From an uncultured Bacteroidota bacterium (GTDB taxonomy: Bacteria; Bacteroidota; Bacteroidia; Chitinophagales; Chitinophagaceae): 9,070 nt of DNA. The stretch lies in assembly GCA_946480675.1 (NCBI GenBank), contig CAMLKS010000071.1, positions 1 through 9,070 of the forward strand. The letters run 5' to 3'. The notes under the pieces were generated by a model. The model was not told the DNA's origin. It did no database searches and saw nothing but the letters and a program-made list of their open reading frames with translations. A program made the position numbers and the translations under genes. This document shows positions 5,575 to 9,070 of this stretch, piece by piece. How positions within the stretch are numbered: position 1 is the stretch's first letter; each line of letters starts with the position of its first letter.

Positions 5575-6165
5575 ATGAAAAAAGGTTCCCTTCTATTAAT
5601 GGTTTTACTGGGCTTACTGCTTATTGGCGGTTGCATGACCTGCAATGTGCAGAAGTCGCTGGTGACACTGGATGAAAATTCTAAAAGTAAGTGGGGAGAG
5701 GTACAAAACCAATATCAACGCCGTGCCGACCTGATACCGAACCTGGTAAATACGGTAAAAGGCGCTGCCAATTTTGAACAGAAGACCCTGACCGATGTGA
5801 TCAATGCACGCGCAAAGGCTACATCTATACAAGTGAATCCGGATAACCTTACCCCTGAAAAGCTGCGCGAGTTTCAAAGTGCACAGGGTGAGCTAAGCCA
5901 GGCACTGGGCCGGCTGATGGTGGTATCGGAAGCGTATCCTGAACTGAAAGCTAACCAGAACTTCCTGGTCCTGCAAGATCAGCTGGAAGGCACTGAAAAC
6001 CGTATAACAGTAGCCCGCAAGAACTTTAATGATGCGGTGCAGGAGTATAATACCAAGCTGCGCATCTTCCCCAATAACATATTTGGTGGCATAATGGGCT
6101 TTACTGCCAAAGGCATGTTTGAAGCAGATGCTTCGGCGCAGAAAGCACCACAGGTACAGTTTTAA
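5575..6165 (+). CDS. lemA: LemA family protein, predicted lipoprotein or membrane-anchored
   Basis: A 196-residue protein, the usual LemA length. The N-terminus MKKGSLLLMVLLGLLLIGGC is a short charged stretch and a hydrophobic core ending in a lipobox-like IGGC (Cys20), so it is either a lipoprotein or an uncleaved N-terminal anchor; in both cases the body would lie outside the cytoplasm. The LemA core is clear: VTLDENSKSKWGEVQNQYQR (30-49), RRADLIPNLVNTVKGAANFE (49-68), LTDVINARAKA (72-82), GELSQALGRLMVVSEAYPEL (105-124), NQNFLVLQDQLEGTENRI (127-144) and FNDAVQEYNTKLRIFPNNI (151-169). It is mostly helical. The molecular function of LemA is not established. ATG at 5575 is chosen because it begins the signal sequence. 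It heads a three-gene run with two TPM-domain genes, an arrangement often seen for lemA, so joint action at the envelope is inferred. Confidence 0.93.
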   Translation: MKKGSLLLMVLLGLLLIGGCMTCNVQKSLVTLDENSKSKWGEVQNQYQRRADLIPNLVNTVKGAANFEQKTLTDVINARAKATSIQVNPDNLTPEKLREFQSAQGELSQALGRLMVVSEAYPELKANQNFLVLQDQLEGTENRITVARKNFNDAVQEYNTKLRIFPNNIFGGIMGFTAKGMFEADASAQKAPQVQF

Positions 6166-6183
6166 CTTTAGGAACGGCAAACC

Positions 6184-6642
6184 ATGTTCTCACTATTCAA
6201 AAAGAAGCCACTACTAAGCCCTGCACAGCAGGAGCAGGTAGTGGCTTGCATACGCAATGCTGAAAACAAGACCACGGGCGAGGTGCGCGTGTATGTAGAA
6301 AGCAGGTGCAGCTACGTAGATGCCATGGACCGTGCCTGGGAGCTATTTGCCCTGCTGGGAATGGCCGAAACAGAGCGGCGGAATGCCGTGCTGGTATACC
6401 TGGCTATTGATGATCACCAGTATGCCATAGTTGGCGATAAAGAGATATATGAGAAGGCGGGTGGCCCCGTATTTTGGGAGGCTGCTGCCCAGCACCTGAA
6501 AGACCACCTGAAGCGCGGTGAAATAGCGACAGGGCTCTGTACCTGTGTAAATGAGCTGGGCGATGCCCTTGCCACCCACTTTCCTTACGACCCTACGATT
6601 ACTAAGAATGAATTGCCCGACGAAATAGTATTTGGTAAATGA
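6184..6642 (+). CDS. TPM-domain protein without signal peptide (cytosolic)
   Basis: A 152-residue protein consisting almost entirely of one TPM domain (formerly DUF477). It has no signal peptide or membrane segment, so it should be cytosolic or peripheral at the inner membrane. Visible family features: NAENKTTGEVRVYVES at 25-40; DAMDRAWELFALLGMAETE at 46-64; RRNAVLVYLAIDDHQYAIVG at 65-84; GDKEIYEKAG at 84-93; RGEIATGLCTCVNELGDALA at 111-130; and HFPYDPTITKNELPDEI at 132-148. Some TPM proteins have been reported to have phosphatase activity, but the activity of this one cannot be told from sequence. The start at 6184 is 18 bases after lemA; AGGA 10 bases upstream is one of the few Shine-Dalgarno-like sites here. 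The stop overlaps the next start in ATGA, so the genes are translationally coupled. Confidence 0.9.
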   Translation: MFSLFKKKPLLSPAQQEQVVACIRNAENKTTGEVRVYVESRCSYVDAMDRAWELFALLGMAETERRNAVLVYLAIDDHQYAIVGDKEIYEKAGGPVFWEAAAQHLKDHLKRGEIATGLCTCVNELGDALATHFPYDPTITKNELPDEIVFGK

Positions 6643-7451
6643 CCAGACAGCTTCCTGCTTTCCTGACGAGATGTATAGCCATCATGCTGGCTGTATTTAT
6701 AGCCATGCCCGCCTTGGCAGGTGACGAGGACTTTCCGCCAAGGCCTAACCCGCCAAGACTGGTAAACGACATGGCCGGTATGCTGGATGCCAGCCAGCGC
6801 GAAATGCTGGAAGCCAAGCTGCTGGAATATGAGAAGACCTCATCTACCCAGATAACCATTGTGACCCTGACCAGTATAGGCAGCTACGAACCGTCCCAAT
6901 ATGGTGTAGAACTGTTTAACCGCTGGGCCGTAGGGCAGAAGGGTAAAGACAATGGTGTGCTGATACTGGCATCGAAAGAAGACCGTAAGATAAACATTAC
7001 AACAGGCTACGGATTGGAAGGGGCTTTGCCCGATGCAGTGGCCGGGCGCATTATCCGTAATGAGATGGCGCCTTCGTTTAAGGCAGGCAATTACTACGAT
7101 GGTTTCAGCAAAGCTGCCGATGCCGTGATAGCTGCGACTAAGGGCGAATATACCAATGATGACAAAGAACGTAAGCGGGGCGGCAGCCCATCGGCCATAG
7201 TGATAGTACTGCTGATAATAGGCGTGTACGTGGTGCTATGGGTGCTGAGCAAGATAGGCGGCGGCGGTGGTGGCAGCTATATGAGCGGCCGTGGATATCG
7301 TGGCTGGGGCAATAGCGGTGGTGGATGGTTTGTTGGAGGTGGCGGATTTGGCGGCGGTAGCGGCTGGGGTGGCGGCGGCTCCGGCGGCGGTGGTTTTGGT
7401 GGTTTTGGTGGTGGTAGCAGTGGTGGTGGCGGCGCCAGCGGTAGCTGGTAA
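6639..7451 (+). CDS. Exported TPM-domain protein with membrane segment and Gly-rich tail (YgcG-like)
   Basis: 270 residues. The signal peptide is about residues 1-27 (RCIAIMLAVFIAMPALA then GDED). The TPM domain covers about 38-175: PPRLVNDMAGMLD (38-50), STQITIVTL (69-77), NRWAVGQKGKDNGVLIL (94-110), KINITTGYGLEGALPD (117-132) and RIIRNEMAPSFKAGNYYDGF (137-156). A basic, acidic-rich linker DDKERKR (174-180) precedes one transmembrane helix at about 185-204. Residues 207-270 are mostly Gly with Ser, Trp, Phe and Tyr, ending in the family-typical GGASGSW. The TPM domain should therefore be periplasmic and the Gly-rich tail cytoplasmic if the signal is cleaved and there is one helix. Start ATG at 6639 overlaps the preceding stop by 4 bases. 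Length and layout are normal for the YgcG/TPM family that accompanies lemA; the function is unproven. Confidence 0.92.
   Translation: MTRQLPAFLTRCIAIMLAVFIAMPALAGDEDFPPRPNPPRLVNDMAGMLDASQREMLEAKLLEYEKTSSTQITIVTLTSIGSYEPSQYGVELFNRWAVGQKGKDNGVLILASKEDRKINITTGYGLEGALPDAVAGRIIRNEMAPSFKAGNYYDGFSKAADAVIAATKGEYTNDDKERKRGGSPSAIVIVLLIIGVYVVLWVLSKIGGGGGGSYMSGRGYRGWGNSGGGWFVGGGGFGGGSGWGGGGSGGGGFGGFGGGSSGGGGASGSW
7257..7451 (+). repeat. Glycine-codon low-complexity repeat in the TPM gene
   Basis: Tandem GGC/GGT codons with interspersed Ser, Trp and Phe codons encode the Gly-rich tail. The repeat is imperfect, with no constant unit. Such a tract can change length by slippage, but the frame is intact here. 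It also produces long spurious open frames in other registers. Confidence 0.85.
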
Positions 7452-7551
7452 TTTGTTGTGTTTTGTTGTGAAATTCAGCTTTTCATTTTCTCTCATTTAC
7501 AGATATTGAAAATCAATGGGTTGGTATACCGACTTGTTGCGCTTTGTTGTG
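7452..7551 (+). repeat. Three copies of the 9-mer TTTGTTGTG
   Basis: Exact copies lie at 7452-7460, 7462-7470 and 7543-7551. The first two are in tandem right after the TPM gene stop codon, and the third follows the hairpin at 7514-7539. All are on the plus strand. Confidence 0.7.
7514..7539 (+). terminator. G:U-rich RNA hairpin after the lemA operon, possible terminator or 3'-end structure
   Basis: CAATGGGTTGG (7514-7524) pairs with CCGACTTGTTG (7529-7539) over 11 positions in RNA, seven Watson-Crick and four G:U, around a UAUA loop. The G:U pairs exist only in the plus-strand transcript; the other strand would have A:C mismatches, so the fold favours a rightward RNA. T-rich sequence follows, with six T at 7552-7557, but that run is 12 bases away, so a classical terminator is not certain. 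The core GGTATACC is also a DNA palindrome. Confidence 0.35.
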
Positions 7552-7597
7552 TTTTTTCTGCTGCGTAACGTTTTCATGTAGCGATTTTATAGTGCAA

Positions 7598-7631
7598 ATA
7601 TACGTTAAATAAACGTTAAATAAACGTATAT
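7598..7631. repeat. 34-bp element: 11-bp direct repeats inside 9-bp inverted arms
   Basis: Perfect inverted arms ATATACGTT (7598-7606) and AACGTATAT (7623-7631) enclose a third AACGTT (7612-7617). Read as direct repeats, ACGTTAAATAA occurs at 7602-7612 and 7613-7623, and ACGT starts a third unit at 7624. The half-sites thus recur every 11 bp, about one helical turn. The distance to the ctaB -7 box is about 135 bases. An operator for a regulator binding one DNA face is plausible. Confidence 0.65.
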
Positions 7632-7764
7632 TGTTTCGTTTTAGCATTATGTGCCGTTGAAATGCATACCACTGTCAGTGAGTGATTACCTTTTATATAT
7701 GATAGTAAGCAGTTGCCCATGTCATATTTTGGCGGGTAAATTAGCTTTTCCACCTTTTATCGCC

Positions 7765-7772
7765 TACCTTTG
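7765..7772 (+). promoter_or_regulatory. Candidate -7 element of the ctaB operon
   Basis: TACCTTTG matches TAnnTTTG exactly and is followed by C, as in the ribF promoter (TACCTTTGCG in both). It ends 31 bases before the ctaB ATG, so the leader is about 25 nucleotides. The -33 region is only T-rich (TTTTC at 7746-7750, 14 bases upstream). Confidence 0.55.
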
Positions 7773-7803
7773 CGCTACTTTTTCATTAATCTTCTGTTAA
7801 GGA

Positions 7804-8703
7804 ATGTTGCAGGAAGCGCCAATTAAAGCCAAAGAGAACCTTTGGGTAATGGCTAAGTTTAAGGACTATAGCCAGCTTTTGAAGCCTAATCTGAGCTTCA
7901 TGGTCGTTTTTTCAAGCGTGATAGGCTACCTGCTGGCCCCCAATACCAGTTTTCAGTGGGATAAAGTCCTGACACTTTTTATAGGCGGCATCCTGGTTAC
8001 CGGTGGTGCCAATACCATCAATCAAATATTAGAGAAAGAAGGCGATGCTAAAATGAAGCGTACCATGTACCGCCCCTTGCCCGATGGCAGGATGAGCGCT
8101 ACAGAAGCGTGGGCCATCGCAGGTATAGCCGGTTTGGCAGGTGCCCTGCTGCTGGCCGTAGTCTTCAACCCGCTGGCGGGCATATTGAGCTTTACTTCCC
8201 TGATGCTGTATGGTTTTGCCTATACCCCTATGAAAAGGGTGCACCCCGTGGCGGTGCTGATAGGCGCCATTCCCGGTGCTTTGCCCCCGCTTTTGGGGTG
8301 GGTCGCTGCTACCGGGTCCCTGGGTGTAGGTGGCTGGATCCTTTTCCTGATACAATTCTTCTGGCAATTTCCGCACTACTGGGCCATAGGTTGGGTAGGA
8401 TATGACGAGTATAAAAAAGCCGGCATCAGCATGCTGCCATCACAAGAACGCAGCTCCAGGTTTACAGCCTTACAGTGCATGTTCTATAGTATTATACTGG
8501 TGCCCCTGGCCATAACACCGCGCGTGATAGGTATGGCAGGAAATATAGGCATGTGGGTGAGCATTGCCTGCGGAATATTTTACTTTATAGCTTCGGTAGC
8601 CTTTTATATACGTAACGATTATAAATCGGCCCGACGTGTAATGTTCGCATCCTTTATATACCTGCCGGTAGTATTGCTGGCATTGTTGTTTGATAAGATG
8701 TAA
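7804..8703 (+). CDS. ctaB: Protoheme IX farnesyltransferase (heme O synthase)
   Basis: A 299-residue membrane enzyme of the UbiA prenyltransferase family that adds a farnesyl group to heme B, giving heme O for terminal oxidases. The first Asp-rich motif is NQILEKEGDAKMKRT (73-87), with Asn73, Glu77, Asp81 and Arg86 at the expected spacing. YTPMKRVHPVAVLIG (140-154), GALPPLLGW (158-166), FFWQFPHYWAIGW (185-197) and DEYKKAGISMLP (201-212) are typical of CtaB. I count about nine hydrophobic segments. KDYSQLLKPNLSFMVVFSSVIGYLL (20-44) is the usual N-terminal entry into the first helix. ATG at 7804 is used; ATG at 7849 (Met16) is a possible alternative that keeps the whole domain. AAGGA abuts the first ATG too closely to be an ordinary ribosome site. 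The next gene starts 13 bases after the stop, so they are co-transcribed. Confidence 0.96.
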   Translation: MLQEAPIKAKENLWVMAKFKDYSQLLKPNLSFMVVFSSVIGYLLAPNTSFQWDKVLTLFIGGILVTGGANTINQILEKEGDAKMKRTMYRPLPDGRMSATEAWAIAGIAGLAGALLLAVVFNPLAGILSFTSLMLYGFAYTPMKRVHPVAVLIGAIPGALPPLLGWVAATGSLGVGGWILFLIQFFWQFPHYWAIGWVGYDEYKKAGISMLPSQERSSRFTALQCMFYSIILVPLAITPRVIGMAGNIGMWVSIACGIFYFIASVAFYIRNDYKSARRVMFASFIYLPVVLLALLFDKM

Positions 8704-8716
8704 AATAATTAATAAA

Positions 8717-9070
8717 ATGATGCAGGGAGCCGTGCCTTCAACAGCAGAAAGAAGAAAGATACATCCGCATAAGTTTGCCCTATGGGTGGCTATGGGCAGC
8801 ATTGCCATGATGTTTGCGGGACTAACCAGCGCCTATATAGTAAGGCAGGCGCAGGGCAATTGGGTATATTACCATTTGCCCAATGTTTTTACCATATCAA
8901 CGGTGGCCATCCTGCTTAGCAGTGTGACCATGATATTGGGTGTGCGTGCTTTCAAACAGCGCAAAATGCCTCAATACCGTGTATTGGTAACTGCTACCCT
9001 GGTACTGGGCATCCTGTTCATGGCATTGCAGTGGGTGGGTTTTAAACAATTATATGCCAGCAATGTGCGT
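8717..9070 (+). CDS. ctaE: Cytochrome c oxidase subunit III (heme-copper oxidase), C-terminus cut by window edge
   Basis: 118 residues run from ATG at 8717 to the window edge without a stop; a second ATG at 8720 is equally possible. The sequence HPHKFALWVAMGSIAMMFAGLTSAYIVRQ (16-44) is the typical first helix of Bacteroidota subunit III (HPxKFxxW, then TSAYIVR). FTISTVAILLSSVTMILGVRAF (58-79) is the second helix, with the conserved ST/SS positions, and VTATLVLGILFMALQWVGF (91-109) the third. LQWVGF near the end of helix three is also usual. Subunit III has no metal centre; it stabilises the proton-uptake path of subunit I in the cytoplasmic membrane. Its position 13 bases after ctaB marks the start of a terminal-oxidase operon. 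The symbol follows family usage; coxC or cyoC would also be used. Confidence 0.9.
   Translation, partial: MMQGAVPSTAERRKIHPHKFALWVAMGSIAMMFAGLTSAYIVRQAQGNWVYYHLPNVFTISTVAILLSSVTMILGVRAFKQRKMPQYRVLVTATLVLGILFMALQWVGFKQLYASNVR

Larger units (their letters stand above)
7452..7803. other. 352-base noncoding gap between the lemA operon and ctaB
   Basis: I find no credible gene on either strand. The first ~110 bases are T/G rich and contain three copies of TTTGTTGTG and a hairpin at 7514-7539. Next comes an AT-rich stretch with the 34-bp periodic element (7598-7631), then a short palindrome CACTG-T-CAGTG (7670-7680). The last 40 bases carry the ctaB promoter and leader. This is by far the longest gap in an otherwise compact window. 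Confidence 0.75.

Noticed and set aside
7236..7496. Long Ala/Thr-rich open frame on the minus strand, and a Val/Ala-rich frame on the plus strand, over the TPM tail
   Set aside because: Both are register artefacts of the GGC/GGT glycine codons; they have low-complexity composition and no start context.
7605..7619. TTAA-N7-TTAA match to the CtrA box inside the 34-bp element
   Set aside because: CtrA is an alphaproteobacterial regulator, while every gene here points to Bacteroidota; the match follows from the 11-bp repeat.
7670..7680. Short palindrome CACTG-T-CAGTG in the gap before ctaB
   Set aside because: Five-base arms in a 352-base gap are expected by chance, and flanking bases do not extend the symmetry.
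1..9070. Search for CRISPR arrays, insertion sequences, phage genes, toxin-antitoxin pairs, tRNA or rRNA
   Set aside because: No regularly spaced repeats, transposase motifs, terminal repeats, cloverleaf structures or foreign-looking segments were seen; the reading frames fit housekeeping genes with uniform codon use.

Overview
The window looks like a housekeeping segment of a Bacteroidota chromosome, most likely family Chitinophagaceae or a close relative. Reasons: protein style, DnaA-like TAnnTTTG promoter -7 elements in front of several genes, near absence of Shine-Dalgarno sites, moderate GC, heavy use of ATA for isoleucine, and a ctaB gene followed directly by a cytochrome oxidase subunit III gene of the type found in this phylum. 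I see no mobile element, phage gene, CRISPR array, tRNA, rRNA or defence gene. The placement is an inference from sequence reading, not from a search.

Left part (1-3565). A membrane-anchored coiled-coil protein of unknown function, cut by the left edge, reads leftward from 858. Diverging from it are a PolB/DnaQ-type 3'-5' exonuclease and, 4 bases later, holA (clamp-loader delta subunit), probably one transcript. holA converges with ribF (FAD synthetase) and the two share a TTAA in which both stop codons lie.

Middle (3566-5535). kynU (kynureninase) lies upstream of ribF on the same strand, separated by a good intrinsic terminator. kynU diverges from a small exported, probably outer-membrane beta-barrel protein that ends in two tandem hairpins. 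The short region between kynU and this gene carries an inverted repeat over the kynU -7 box.

Right part (5536-9070). lemA and two TPM-domain genes form a tight three-gene operon: a predicted lipoprotein or membrane-anchored LemA, a cytosolic TPM protein, and an exported, membrane-anchored TPM protein with a long glycine-rich tail. A 352-base noncoding gap follows. It contains a G:U-rich hairpin, a thrice-repeated 9-mer, a striking 34-bp element with 11-bp periodicity, and the ctaB promoter. ctaB (heme O synthase) and a truncated cytochrome c oxidase subunit III gene begin what is probably a terminal-oxidase operon continuing past the right edge.

I found no convincing new multi-gene system. 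The most interesting signals are regulatory: two places where a terminator T-tract runs straight into a TTTTG-N15-TAcYTTTG promoter with identical spacing, the shared-stop inverted repeat between holA and ribF, and the 34-bp periodic palindrome upstream of ctaB.
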